A stretch of 64,000 nucleotides of DNA from Lewinellaceae bacterium (lineage in GTDB: Bacteria > Bacteroidota > Bacteroidia > Chitinophagales > Saprospiraceae). Position 1 is the first letter of the stretch. Each line of letters opens with the position of its first letter. Where the stretch lies: NCBI GenBank assembly GCA_020636435.1, contig JACJXX010000001.1, positions 4,481,001 to 4,545,000 on the forward strand. The letters run 5' to 3'. Below, one piece after another: positions 33,122-41,931 of the stretch. The notes below the pieces were generated by a model, which was given only the letters and a program-made list of their open reading frames with translations, was not told where the DNA came from and searched no databases. The position numbers were made by a program, and so were the translations under genes.

Positions 33122-34139
33122 GTTGCCGAAAAACAAGATCGGCTACGCCAAATCCGATTATGAAGGCGCCATTTCCACCCTGTGCGCCGGCTGCGGCCAC
33201 GACTCGATCAGCGCCGCCATTGTGCATGCCTGTTACGAGCTTTCCATCGAACCGCACCGCCTGGCCAAGCTGTCGGGCATCGGATGTTCGTCCAAGACGC
33301 CTACCTATTTTCTGAGCAATTCCCACGGCTTCAACGCTGTCCATGGCCGAATGCCTTCCATCGCTACCGGCGCCAATATGGCCAACCGGGGCTTGATCTA
33401 CCTGGGGGTTTCCGGCGACGGCGATTCCGCTTCGATCGGCATGGGCCAATTCGTGCACGCCATCCGGCGCAATGTAAACATGGTGTACATTGTAATGAAC
33501 AACGGCTGTTACGGCCTGACCAAGGGGCAGAATTCCGCCACCGCCGATATCGGCTCCCTCAGCAAAGGGGGGGCGGAAAACCACTATCCGGCCATCGATC
33601 TGGTCGGCCTGGCCCTCGAGCTGGGCGCGACCTTTGTCGGGCGCAGCTTTTCCGGAGACAAAACCCAACTGGTGCCCCTGATCAAGGCAGCCATGTCGCA
33701 CCCCGGCTTCGCCCTGCTGGATGTAGTGTCGCCCTGCGTGACCTTCAACAACAAACCGGAATCGACCAAATCGTACGATTACGTCCGGGCGCACCTGGAA
33801 GCGACCGCTACGATCGACTTTGTCCCGGAAAAAGAAGAGATCACGGTCAATTACCCGGAAGGAAAAGCCGCACACGTGAAGCTGCACGACGGCTCGGTGA
33901 TCCATCTCCAGAAACTGGCCCCCAACTGGAACCCCACCGACCGCCATTCCGCCGTCAACCGGCTGCTGGAATCAAAAATGAAGAATGAGGTGCTCACCGG
34001 CCTGCTCTACATCGACCCCAACAGCCAGGAAATGCACGAGCTGGAAAATACGGTGGAGCAACCGCTGAATACGTTGAGGGAGGAAGAACTGTGCCCCGGA
34101 TCCGGAGCCCTGGAAAAGATCAATGCTTCTTTCCGGTAG
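33087..34139 (+). CDS. 2-oxoacid:acceptor oxidoreductase beta (TPP) subunit (KorB-type)
   Basis: A 350-residue thiamine-diphosphate subunit. TPP/Mg motif GDGDSASIGMGQFVHAIRRN with the closing MNNGCYGLTKGQ; Cys residues in STLCAGCGHDSISAA and IGCSSK. It is the last gene of the operon, overlapping the alpha gene by 35 bases. The ATG at 33087 (MTYIKPKFRHPELPKNKIGY) is chosen over 33057. The C-terminal extension after about residue 290 is longer than in minimal KorB proteins. The substrate preference between 2-oxoglutarate and other 2-oxoacids cannot be decided here. Confidence 0.92.
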   Translation: MTYIKPKFRHPELPKNKIGYAKSDYEGAISTLCAGCGHDSISAAIVHACYELSIEPHRLAKLSGIGCSSKTPTYFLSNSHGFNAVHGRMPSIATGANMANRGLIYLGVSGDGDSASIGMGQFVHAIRRNVNMVYIVMNNGCYGLTKGQNSATADIGSLSKGGAENHYPAIDLVGLALELGATFVGRSFSGDKTQLVPLIKAAMSHPGFALLDVVSPCVTFNNKPESTKSYDYVRAHLEATATIDFVPEKEEITVNYPEGKAAHVKLHDGSVIHLQKLAPNWNPTDRHSAVNRLLESKMKNEVLTGLLYIDPNSQEMHELENTVEQPLNTLREEELCPGSGALEKINASFR

Positions 34140-34220
34140 GGTATTGAAATAAATTAAATATTAAGAAAATTTCAATTTAATGAAACAGTGTGGGCTCCCC
34201 TTCGTAAAAGAAAGCGGTGG

Positions 34221-34252
34221 GCAAAAAAAAACCGGCCCTGTGCGGGCCGGTT
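34221..34252 (-). terminator. Hairpin with its T-tract on the minus strand
   Basis: AACCGGCCC, loop TGTGC, GGGCCGGTT, preceded by eight or more A. Read on the minus strand this is a strong terminator with a long T-tract. On the plus strand, the direction of the preceding operon, the T-tract is poor. Confidence 0.6.
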
Positions 34253-34369
34253 CCAAAAGAGCTTTGAGAGGCTATCTACATACCAAAACTGAGGGTATCC
34301 TTTGATACCCCCGAAAATGTTTCATAGGATTATAATTGCATTCGTGGGATTACAAACTTTTTAGTGATT

Positions 34370-34492
34370 AAAAAATAAATTCTCCTTTTAAGGATCTGCA
34401 GATTTAGCTCTTTCATTCGCTTCGTCTTGCAGGCACCCCATTATGAGGCTCATTCACTTCACTACATCTGCAGATCGGAGAATTTATTTTTT
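34370..34492. repeat. Long palindromic structure in a 786-bp gene-free stretch
   Basis: AAAAAATAAATTCTCC (34370) pairs perfectly with GGAGAATTTATTTTTT (34477). Inside, ATCTGCAGAT occurs near both arms (34394 and 34466) and is itself palindromic. The stretch 34140-34925 has no convincing gene; besides this structure it holds the hairpin at 34221 and AT-rich sequence before the next gene. Confidence 0.6.
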
Positions 34493-34925
34493 AAGGTTAG
34501 TAGTAAGTCGTTTTTCTATTCCTTCTCTTCCGAAGGAACCTGCCAACTGTCGTTCTTCATCGTTGACAATACAAATGTCTACAATTATTTTGCCGTTGCG
34601 AAGTACATTTCATCAATTTACTGGATAGGTTTTTATAAAGTACAAGGATTTAAATTGATGATAACCAGATTTTTATAATTAATATAGAAATCTTTTTTTG
34701 TATTTTTTTGTGTTATTTTTATGTTAATTCTCGCTGAAAAGAGTATTTTTTTTGAAGTTTTCTGCCTAAAAAACACCTTCGGCTCCTTGTTTTTTTTATT
34801 CAGGGGCCCCAACCTGCTTTGCGAAGCCTCTTTTTTCCCATCTCCCGGCCCGCATTCTTAAAAAACTTCTCCAAATAGGTTATTTTGCATAATCATTTCA
34901 CCCATACAGAAAACAGAAAGTAATT

Positions 34926-36650
34926 ATGACAAGACACCTGATGCTCATAGTGGCTGTACTGGGTTTGACCTTTCACGGAGTATCCGCCCAGGAAGCGCAG
35001 CCTCCTCCCCCTTCCCCGGATGCTGTTCCCCGGCAGGCTGCTGAGAAACCGGCGCTCCAGTTTTACCCCTCCCAGTCCATCGAAATCAGAGGGTTGCTGG
35101 GGGAAGGGCAAAGCTTCACCGGCTATTTGTTGATCAGCAGCAGCAGCGAAATGCGACTCCAGGCCAAACTCAAACCCCTGAAAGACGCTGCCCAGGCTAC
35201 GTTCTTGCATTCTGATTTTCTAGCGGTCTCCCCCAATCCGTTAAACATAGAGCCCGGCCGAAACGCAGAGCTTTCTTTTACGGTAGAAGACGGCGGCGCG
35301 CCTGGCGCCTATGCCGGCGAACTGGAACTTCTGGAGGAAAAAAGCGGCAACAAGTGGATCATTCCCGTAGAAGTGAACCTGAGGCAGCACGCCAATGCGA
35401 AAATCTATCCCGACGATGAAAGCCCTCAGGTCAATACCGCCGGCTCCTCTTTTCTCAATTTCCTGTTGCCAAAAAGCATCCGGCAGGACGGCCTCAACAT
35501 CCGAATCGACAACGACGGCGACGGCGAGCTAACCGTCTCCAATATATCCCTTGCCTTGAAAGGGCAAAATACGAATACCGCGCTTACGGAAGCATTTCTC
35601 AGGCCCGACACCAGCCTGGATGGCCTGGAAATCGGGCCTAAAGGCCTGGAGGCCTTATCCCTGCATTTCGACAAAAAAGCGTTTAAAGGGTTGCCCGCCG
35701 ATACCTATAAAGGAGAGTTCAGGATTTACTTCAAGGACGCCGCCGAGCCTTTGTCGACCAATGTCGTGGTCAACAAACGCATGGGCGCTTTCGGCGCCAT
35801 CCTGTTGCTTATCCTGGGCATAATAGTGGGCCGCTGGATCAAGGGGCTGGACAAGGCGAAGAACCAGATGGAACTCATGGAGCGCTTCGTGCCCCTGCGG
35901 GTGAAAGTCGACAAGCTGACAGACCTCCTGGCGCGGAAACACCTGTGGGACGAACTGGCGTTGCTGGAATCGCAGATTGACAAAGTGCAGAGCGACGAGT
36001 CGAGGGCTACTGTCGAAGAGGGCTTTCCTCCCCTGGAAAAAAAGGTCGATCAAATCCGGGAGCTGGAAGCCCTGCAGGAGCGGCTCAGCGAACAATTCAA
36101 GGAAGAAAAGGCCAGCGCGGAAATCAAAAGCCAGGCCAGCCAGCAGCTCCGGGCCGCCCGCGACGCCATCCTGGACGGCAATGAGCAGGAGGCGCAGGAG
36201 GCCATCCAAAAAATGGACGAGCTGATCAACGCTCTGAGCAAAGACAAAAGCAAAGGCATTTTGGACGAGCTGATCGTGCCGGCCGCCCAGGCCGTGAAGC
36301 GGCAAATGACCAAGCTGTTGCAGTCGGTCGAGGCTGAAAAGGGCGAAAAAGGCAAGGGAGAACAACCCGCATGGCGGGAAAGCTTCTTCTTCCGCGCCAT
36401 GCAGTGGATTTCCGGCGTGAGCATGTCCGCCCGCTTCCGGTACGGTTTCATCCGGCCGCTGGTTACTCTCGCCACATTTATCGTCCTGCTGCTGCTGGGC
36501 TTCGATGAAATCTATGTCAACGGAGGCGAAACCTTTGGGGCTGCCGGCATCATGGACTACCTGAAGCTGTTCCTCTGGGGCGTCGTCTCCGATGTGTTTT
36601 CCCGCTCTCTGACCAGCGATGACCTGGTTGGAGGGTTTATAGGCAAATAA
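34926..36650 (+). CDS. Membrane protein partner of a caspase-family protease
   Basis: A 574-residue protein of unknown family. Signal peptide 1-21 (cleavage near VSA-QE), a Pro-rich stretch, a beta-rich extracytoplasmic region (about 45-283), one membrane helix (FGAILLLILGIIVGRW, 288-304), a long coiled coil (about 305-470) on the inside, and a C-terminal hydrophobic part with about two further helices (PLVTLATFIVLLLLGFDEIY, AGIMDYLKLFLWGVVSDVFS). It lies 25 bases upstream of the caspase gene and must be co-transcribed. The layout suggests a sensor or scaffold spanning the inner membrane with a coiled coil facing the protease. No name can be given. Confidence 0.7.
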   Translation: MTRHLMLIVAVLGLTFHGVSAQEAQPPPPSPDAVPRQAAEKPALQFYPSQSIEIRGLLGEGQSFTGYLLISSSSEMRLQAKLKPLKDAAQATFLHSDFLAVSPNPLNIEPGRNAELSFTVEDGGAPGAYAGELELLEEKSGNKWIIPVEVNLRQHANAKIYPDDESPQVNTAGSSFLNFLLPKSIRQDGLNIRIDNDGDGELTVSNISLALKGQNTNTALTEAFLRPDTSLDGLEIGPKGLEALSLHFDKKAFKGLPADTYKGEFRIYFKDAAEPLSTNVVVNKRMGAFGAILLLILGIIVGRWIKGLDKAKNQMELMERFVPLRVKVDKLTDLLARKHLWDELALLESQIDKVQSDESRATVEEGFPPLEKKVDQIRELEALQERLSEQFKEEKASAEIKSQASQQLRAARDAILDGNEQEAQEAIQKMDELINALSKDKSKGILDELIVPAAQAVKRQMTKLLQSVEAEKGEKGKGEQPAWRESFFFRAMQWISGVSMSARFRYGFIRPLVTLATFIVLLLLGFDEIYVNGGETFGAAGIMDYLKLFLWGVVSDVFSRSLTSDDLVGGFIGK

Positions 36651-36675
36651 TCAGTAACTTTTAATACCCAAAAAA

Positions 36676-38826
36676 ATGGCAGCCAAAACCAAATCCCAAG
36701 ACACCTTGCCGGACCTCTACGCCCTGTTCGTAGGCATCAATAAATACCCCAGCCTGCCCGCCGACAATCAACTGGAAGGTTGCGTGAATGACGTAGAACT
36801 GGTCCGGGGCCTGCTCGGGGAAAGCTTCATGCAGGCGAAGTTCGGGAATATCCACATCCACAAACCCATCCTGGATGCGGAAGCGACGAAAAGCAACATC
36901 GTCGGCGCTTTCCGTAGCCACCTGAGAAAGGCAGAAAAAGGAGATTTTGCCCTCTTTTTCTTTTCCGGCCACGGCATCCGCGAAAAGACCAGCATCGAGG
37001 CCTTCCAGGAAGAGGAGGTCGACACCAACATCGGCGGCATCATCTGCACCGATTTCCGGGGCCCAGGCAAAAAAGACCCGGACGATACCGTGTTGTGCGA
37101 CAAGGAATTCCGCTATCTCATACGGGAGCTGGCCGAAGATGAGAATGGAAACCCCAAAGCCAACGTCATTGCGCTGTTCGACTGTTGCCACTCCGGTTCC
37201 AATACCCGCTCGGTGACTACGGAAAAAATTCCGGCCAAAGCCCGGCAGGTCATGCGGCAGGCCCTTCCGGAAAGAAAGTGGGATGGGTTCATCTTCCACG
37301 ACAATCCCGCCATTCAGAAAATGGTGAAACAGGACAAGCTGCTCGACGAAATCCTGCCCCAGGGGCAACACATCATGCTGGCGGCCTGCCTGGAGGTGGA
37401 ACTGGCCTGGGAAGCGGGCACATCCCAAAGCAATGGCGCCTTCACCCAAGCCCTCACCGAAGTGGTGAAGCAGCACCAGGGAAACATCACCTACCACGAC
37501 CTTTATACCCGCATCCTCAACCGCCTGCGCTTTTACTACCAGAAAGGGAGCTATCACGATCAGCGGCAAACGCCTCAGTTCTACATCAATACCCGACAGC
37601 CCAACGACCGGTATAAGGTCTTCCTCTCCAACCAGCGTGCTAGCCAGACCGGCGACTGCACGCTGGAAGAGGCGGAAAACGAGTGGCGCATCAGCCTGGG
37701 AGCCCTGCACGGCGTGCCGCCCGACAGCAGGGAGCAGGGGATTGCCGCCGTCGTCTTCCCTCTCAGGGACCGCAAGAAGCGCAGGGAAGCCAAAATACTG
37801 AAGGTTTTCCCCATGCATTCGGTTGTCGAATTCCCTAAGGGGCTGGATAAGTCCGAAGGGCCGTTCCTCGGCAATGTCGAAGGCCTGGCCATACCCAGGC
37901 TACGGATATTCCTTTCCGGCGAGAAAGAAGGGGTGGATTTGGCGCAACAAGAACTCAGCAAAAGGCTGGAAAGCGCCAAACGGCGGCTGTTTGAGCTGGC
38001 AAATGACGAAGGCAAGGCCAACTATGTGCTCAACGCTGAGGATGGAAAGTTCCGATACCATCTTCCCTTCGAGCCCGCCCGCCCCATCATCCGGGCCACG
38101 CCTTATCTCAACGATAAGGGCAAGCCCGATACGGATAGGGCCGAAGAGGTGTTCAACAATTTCAACCAGATTTCGGAGTGGAATTTCCTGAAAAACCTCA
38201 ACCACTTTTCCGCAAAAGTACCTCCCAACCGGAAGGGAGAGACCACCATGTACCCTGTAGAACTGCGCCTGTACGAATACATCGGCAACGGAAAGGAACG
38301 GCGGATCATGCCCGCCGACAATAAATTTACCTTCGAACTCAGCGAAGACAAGCCCAATATCTGGATTCGTTTTGAACTGAAGAACTTTAGCTCCGAACTG
38401 CTGCACACCAGCCTGGTGTACATGCCCTACAACTTCGGCTTCTTTGCGGATGAGAAAGCCTGCTTCCTGCGGGCGCCGCAGGTCATCATCCAGGAAAATG
38501 AGAAGCTGTATTCCCGAAAATTCACCCGCCAGCAACCCTCCGGCAATGACAACGGCAAAGACTACCTGCGGCTGAGCGTAGACCAATATACCAAAGACTA
38601 CAACCTTCAGGTGGAGCAGAACTTCCTCAAATTCCTGACCAGCAAGACGCCCTTCGAGATCAAGGCCCTGCACATGGAGCCGCTGCCCTTGCCGGATGAG
38701 GAGGTGAAAAAAACCCGGGGCTTTGACTTTGATGAGGATGAGGAACCGGAATTTCCGGAGTTTGAGTGGGAGGTGCGGACGTATGAGTTGATCATAAGCA
38801 ATCCGGAGTTTGTGCCGGGGGGGTGA
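36676..38826 (+). CDS. Caspase-family (metacaspase-like, C14) protease
   Basis: A 716-residue protein with an N-terminal caspase fold: YALFVGINKYP, the catalytic His H99 in FALFFFSGHG and the catalytic Cys C171 in VIALFDCCHSGS. Both residues are present, so cleavage activity (in this family usually after Arg or Lys) is likely. The catalytic domain ends near 310 (TPQFYINTRQPNDRYKVFL). The remaining 400 residues contain DRKKRREAKILKVFP, repeated-looking beta segments, and a Phe/Asp/Glu-rich tail. They have no family I can name and may be a recognition or regulatory region. No signal peptide: cytoplasmic, facing the coiled coil of the upstream membrane protein. A perfect terminator follows. Confidence 0.9.
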   Translation: MAAKTKSQDTLPDLYALFVGINKYPSLPADNQLEGCVNDVELVRGLLGESFMQAKFGNIHIHKPILDAEATKSNIVGAFRSHLRKAEKGDFALFFFSGHGIREKTSIEAFQEEEVDTNIGGIICTDFRGPGKKDPDDTVLCDKEFRYLIRELAEDENGNPKANVIALFDCCHSGSNTRSVTTEKIPAKARQVMRQALPERKWDGFIFHDNPAIQKMVKQDKLLDEILPQGQHIMLAACLEVELAWEAGTSQSNGAFTQALTEVVKQHQGNITYHDLYTRILNRLRFYYQKGSYHDQRQTPQFYINTRQPNDRYKVFLSNQRASQTGDCTLEEAENEWRISLGALHGVPPDSREQGIAAVVFPLRDRKKRREAKILKVFPMHSVVEFPKGLDKSEGPFLGNVEGLAIPRLRIFLSGEKEGVDLAQQELSKRLESAKRRLFELANDEGKANYVLNAEDGKFRYHLPFEPARPIIRATPYLNDKGKPDTDRAEEVFNNFNQISEWNFLKNLNHFSAKVPPNRKGETTMYPVELRLYEYIGNGKERRIMPADNKFTFELSEDKPNIWIRFELKNFSSELLHTSLVYMPYNFGFFADEKACFLRAPQVIIQENEKLYSRKFTRQQPSGNDNGKDYLRLSVDQYTKDYNLQVEQNFLKFLTSKTPFEIKALHMEPLPLPDEEVKKTRGFDFDEDEEPEFPEFEWEVRTYELIISNPEFVPGG

Positions 38827-38852
38827 GGGGCGGCTGCGAGCCAATTAAATGA

Positions 38853-38882
38853 AAATGCCCGGGGCGATCGCCCCGGGCATTT
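38853..38882 (+). terminator. Perfect hairpin terminator after the caspase gene
   Basis: AAATGCCCGGGGC, loop GATC, GCCCCGGGCATTT: a perfect palindrome 26 bases after the stop. Confidence 0.75.
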
Positions 38883-38903
38883 GTGGATGGAAGGGATATT
38901 TTT

Positions 38904-38930
38904 CGTTATTCGTTATTCGTTATTCGTGCG
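38904..38930. repeat. Heptamer array (GTTATTC)
   Basis: Three exact GTTATTC units followed by GTGCGAA, between the caspase terminator and the end of the convergent operon. Confidence 0.7.
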
Positions 38931-38973
38931 AAGCCTTGCGAATATTGAACTGCGAACAACCGCCTCCCATTCC

Positions 38974-40191
38974 TTATTGCTTAGCCACTACCACCTTCTG
39001 AGCCGTACGCTGCCCCTGGCTGACGATTGTTAGGTAATAAACGCCGTCTTGCAGGGAAGTGGCGTCAACCGGCAGGCTGTAGTCGCCGGCCGTTTTTTTG
39101 CTTTCTTCCACCACTTTGACCAGGTTGCCCTCCTTGTCGCGCAGTTCGATGCGCACGTTGCCGGCTTGCAGCAGGGTGTATTCCAGCGTCATCCGGTTGG
39201 CGGCCGGGTTGGGATAGACGTTGACATTTGCGGTGACGGCTGCTTTAGCCGGCGCCTCAGCGGGGGCATTGGGGTCGAGCAGCAGGAAGTGGCCTTTGCG
39301 CATTTCCTTGCCGTAAGGGTGCATGCCCGGATGCGAGCCGGGGCCTGCATGGCGCATTTGCCTGTCGCCTTTCCCCTTTTCGCCTTTCCCCTTTTCACTT
39401 TTGCCCCATTTCTCTTTGCCTCTTCCTTCTTCCTTTCCGGGAGCATATTTTTCGTGAATGGCCCGCATGTCTTTGTGCCATTGCTCCTGCTGGCCTTTCA
39501 CTTCCGCCAGCAGAGCGTCGATGTCTTCGTTGTACTTTTCCACCAGGCCTTTGAGGGCTTCGTGCTCTCCTTTATGGCTTTCGCGCAGGGCCTGGAAATC
39601 CTCCCGGTTGTGTTCCGGGTTCTGCTTGAGCTGTTCCATTTCCCGGCGGTTGGCCTCAAATTTGGCGCGCAGCTCAGCGATCAGTTCCTTGTCTTCGGCG
39701 CTGATCTTCTTTTCGAGTTTGGCGCGCTGCTGAAGCATGACGGGTTGTATGTTCTTTTCCTGGTAGGCTTTCATTTCCTGGTGCAGGCCCTCCTTGTCCA
39801 CTTTTTCCATTTGTTCCTTGTGGCGGGCTTTCATGGCCTCTATTTTGGCCAGTTGTTCCTGGGTGAGCACCTTGTCGAGTTCTCCCTTATACTTGGTTGC
39901 CTGCGTTTGGAAGGCTTGGTGATGATCTTCCCGTGATTCGAAGTCCTGGCCTTTAAGTTCCTGGAGTTCCTGGTCGAAGGACGTTTTCAATTCGCCGAGC
40001 CGGCTCATCTGATCCTCCGTGAGCTGTAGCTCGCTTTGCATGTCCATCAACTGGTCGAAGGAAAACATCGGCCGGTGCTGCCTGCCTGGCGGATGGTGGC
40101 CATCGCGCCCGGGTTGGGCCATCAGGGCAGTGCCTGCCAAAAGAAGGGCGCCCATCAGCAGGGCGGAGAATAATTGCTTATGCATTTTCAT
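38974..40191 (-). CDS. Spy/CpxP-like coiled-coil protein with T9SS sorting tail
   Basis: A 405-residue exported protein. Signal peptide (LFSALLMGALLLAGTALMAQ), His-rich start (GRDGHHPPGRQHRP), then a long helical region with LTEDQMSRLGELK and LTQEQLAKIEAMKARH, the LTxxQ pattern of Spy/CpxP chaperones. A Lys/Gly linker leads to a C-terminal type IX sorting domain (VNVYPNPAANRMTLEYTL, GVYYLTIVSQGQRTAQKVVV). It should be secreted or surface-anchored by T9SS. Last gene of the sigma-factor operon. The ATG at 40191 gives the clean signal peptide. A role in metal or envelope stress is inferred from family and context. Confidence 0.75.
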   Translation of the reverse strand: MKMHKQLFSALLMGALLLAGTALMAQPGRDGHHPPGRQHRPMFSFDQLMDMQSELQLTEDQMSRLGELKTSFDQELQELKGQDFESREDHHQAFQTQATKYKGELDKVLTQEQLAKIEAMKARHKEQMEKVDKEGLHQEMKAYQEKNIQPVMLQQRAKLEKKISAEDKELIAELRAKFEANRREMEQLKQNPEHNREDFQALRESHKGEHEALKGLVEKYNEDIDALLAEVKGQQEQWHKDMRAIHEKYAPGKEEGRGKEKWGKSEKGKGEKGKGDRQMRHAGPGSHPGMHPYGKEMRKGHFLLLDPNAPAEAPAKAAVTANVNVYPNPAANRMTLEYTLLQAGNVRIELRDKEGNLVKVVEESKKTAGDYSLPVDATSLQDGVYYLTIVSQGQRTAQKVVVAKQ

Positions 40192-40300
40192 GGTAAGTTT
40201 TTTTAGTTGATAAAAAATTGGGTTCAAGCACGATTTGAGTTTTCCATCACAGTCCCAATTTTGTAAAACCTTTGCTTGGATATCTTCCCGGGAGGAAAGT

Positions 40301-40729
40301 TTAATTGGAATTCCTCTTTTCTCTTAGACCATCGTGATCGTGGTTTTTTTCCCGGAGGGGCTTTCTTTTTTTCCGGTCTTCGCGGAAGCGGCGGGAAAAG
40401 TCCTCCAACTTCTGAACCTGTTCTCCCGTCAGGAGGGGTTTGATCTCCTCGTGCATAGAATCGATCAGGCTTTTTCTCTGAGCCCGGAATTCGATATGGC
40501 TTTCGGCGATCAGGCCGGCGTAGCGATGCACGATGGGGTGCAATTGCTTTTGCTGTGCCGCGTCGGCGTCGATGATGTGGTAAAGATGGTCTTCAAACCC
40601 AGGGGCAAAGCGCATCTCCGCCACCCGGTGGATTTCCTGGACGGCCACGTAGCGGTGGGTAAAAAAGCCCGCCACAAACCCTGCCCCCACGAGGGAAACC
40701 ACAACTGCGGCTATTTTAATGTTTCTCAT
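40301..40729 (-). CDS. Membrane-anchored Spy/ZraP-like protein
   Basis: A 142-residue protein with an N-terminal anchor helix (IAAVVVSLVGAGFVAGFF) followed by a helical periplasmic domain with LLTGEQVQKLEDFSRRFRED (LTxxQ-like) and a basic, His-containing tail (REKNHDHDGLREK). This fits the heavy-metal-sensor/Spy family of periplasmic proteins. I use the ATG at 40729, ten bases after the anti-sigma stop. Third gene of a four-gene operon starting with an ECF sigma factor, so it probably responds to envelope or metal stress. Confidence 0.65.
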   Translation of the reverse strand: MRNIKIAAVVVSLVGAGFVAGFFTHRYVAVQEIHRVAEMRFAPGFEDHLYHIIDADAAQQKQLHPIVHRYAGLIAESHIEFRAQRKSLIDSMHEEIKPLLTGEQVQKLEDFSRRFREDRKKRKPLREKNHDHDGLREKRNSN

Positions 40730-40739
40730 TGCTCTTCTT

Positions 40740-41129
40740 TTAATATTCCAGATAAGTGTAGGCATCTTCCGGCGCCAGGTTGGCCACGCCGATGATGGCG
40801 TCGGTAGACAAGCTGCCTTCCGCCAGGTAAATCCCGGCCAGGGCCAGCAGAAGGATGATCAGGCAGGCGGCGGCGGCGCGGGGCAGCAGGGACAGCAGGG
40901 TAGCCTCTGCCGTCGAAGCCTTTAGCCGGGCCATTACGCTATTCGCGAAGCCGCGCTGGGGCTCTGCCTGCAGGCTGCCCAGCAAATAGCGGACTTTTTC
41001 CAGCCGTTGCTTTTCGAGCCGCAGTTCTTCCGAACCGGCCAGCGCGGCATCGAGCCGGGCCTTTTCTCCGGCGGAAAGTTCCTGGTCGAAGGACCGAAGG
41101 AGCAGTTCGTTTATGGTTTCCTTTTTCAT
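40740..41129 (-). CDS. Anti-sigma factor-like membrane protein
   Basis: A 129-residue protein: a helical cytoplasmic N-terminus (MKKETINELLLRSFDQELSA), then GEKARLDAALAGSEELRLEK, and one membrane helix (AAACLIILLLALAGIYLAEG) with a short outer tail. Size, topology and position directly after an ECF sigma gene indicate the cognate anti-sigma factor. The start is either the ATG at 41129 or one at 41144 overlapping the sigma stop; I use 41129. The zinc-binding HxxxCxxC of ZAS-type anti-sigmas is absent. Confidence 0.7.
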   Translation of the reverse strand: MKKETINELLLRSFDQELSAGEKARLDAALAGSEELRLEKQRLEKVRYLLGSLQAEPQRGFANSVMARLKASTAEATLLSLLPRAAAACLIILLLALAGIYLAEGSLSTDAIIGVANLAPEDAYTYLEY

Positions 41130-41134
41130 ATCTT

Positions 41135-41677
41135 CTATAGCCATTTTTCCAAAATTTCGCGCAGCTTTTGCTGGCCGCGGGCCAGGCGGGAAGCCACGGT
41201 CCCCTGGGGCAACCCCAGTATCTCTGCCGTTTCCTTTACGGAATAACCGTCGATGAGGCGCAGCACTACCACCGACCGGAAGTCGGGTTCCAGCACCTGC
41301 AGGGCTTTGTGCAGCGTGTCCCGCATATCCTGCCGGCCGGGGTTCATGCTGCCGTCTTCTACGCCCGAAGCGCCGTCTTCTTTTCGAATGACGGAAAACC
41401 ACCGGTTCCGGCGCTGCCGGCGCTTTAGCTCGTTGATCGACAGGTTGATGGCGATGCGGCTGAGATAAGTTCCCACTTGTGCGTCTCCCCGGAAATTTTC
41501 CAGCGCTTTGTAAAAGCGGATGAACACCTCCTGCGCTACGTCGTCGGCCTCCGCCGTGTCGCCCAGCATGCCCGCCACGGTAGAACGGACCAACCCCTCG
41601 TGCTCTTCCACCATCTGGCGAAAGGCGGCCTGGTCGCCGCGCCGGGCGCGTTCTACTACATCTAGGTTTTTATGCAT
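41135..41677 (-). CDS. ECF-family RNA polymerase sigma factor
   Basis: A 180-residue extracytoplasmic-function sigma factor. Region 2 includes AFRQMVEEHEGLVRSTVAGM and DVAQEVFIRFYKALENFRG; region 4 includes LEPDFRSVVVLRLIDGYSVK and ETAEILGLPQGTVASRLARG. The ATG at 41677 gives a standard N-terminus (MHKNLDVVERARRGDQAAF). It heads a minus-strand operon with an anti-sigma and two Spy/CpxP-like proteins, and such operons usually activate themselves. Confidence 0.92.
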   Translation of the reverse strand: MHKNLDVVERARRGDQAAFRQMVEEHEGLVRSTVAGMLGDTAEADDVAQEVFIRFYKALENFRGDAQVGTYLSRIAINLSINELKRRQRRNRWFSVIRKEDGASGVEDGSMNPGRQDMRDTLHKALQVLEPDFRSVVVLRLIDGYSVKETAEILGLPQGTVASRLARGQQKLREILEKWL

Positions 41678-41931
41678 AAACCGGGCTTCCAAATGGTGGT
41701 TTTGATAGTTAGACAAAAGAAAAGATGATTTTTTTCCCGGCACGGCGGTTTTTTTCGCTTCCGGTCGAATATAGTTGCCGCTTCCTGTTTGTATTTTTTT
41801 TAAAAAAATTATTTTACCCCGGCAAAGGTTGGCAAAGCATAAATGCAGCAGTTCAAAATTAACTAAAATTGAGGATGTCCTGCCTCAATAAATTACCATC
41901 TTTGCAGATAGGATTTAAGTAAAAATGTCTT

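Noticed and set aside
34427..34678. An 83-residue plus-strand frame between the KorB and caspase units
   Set aside because: It runs through one arm of a long palindrome, has no plausible start signal and odd composition (many Ser, Phe and Tyr).
41898..41904. CATCTTTG upstream of the phosphofructokinase as a promoter -7 box
   Set aside because: It is one base off the consensus and the nearest -33-like box is at the wrong spacing, so it was not listed as a feature.
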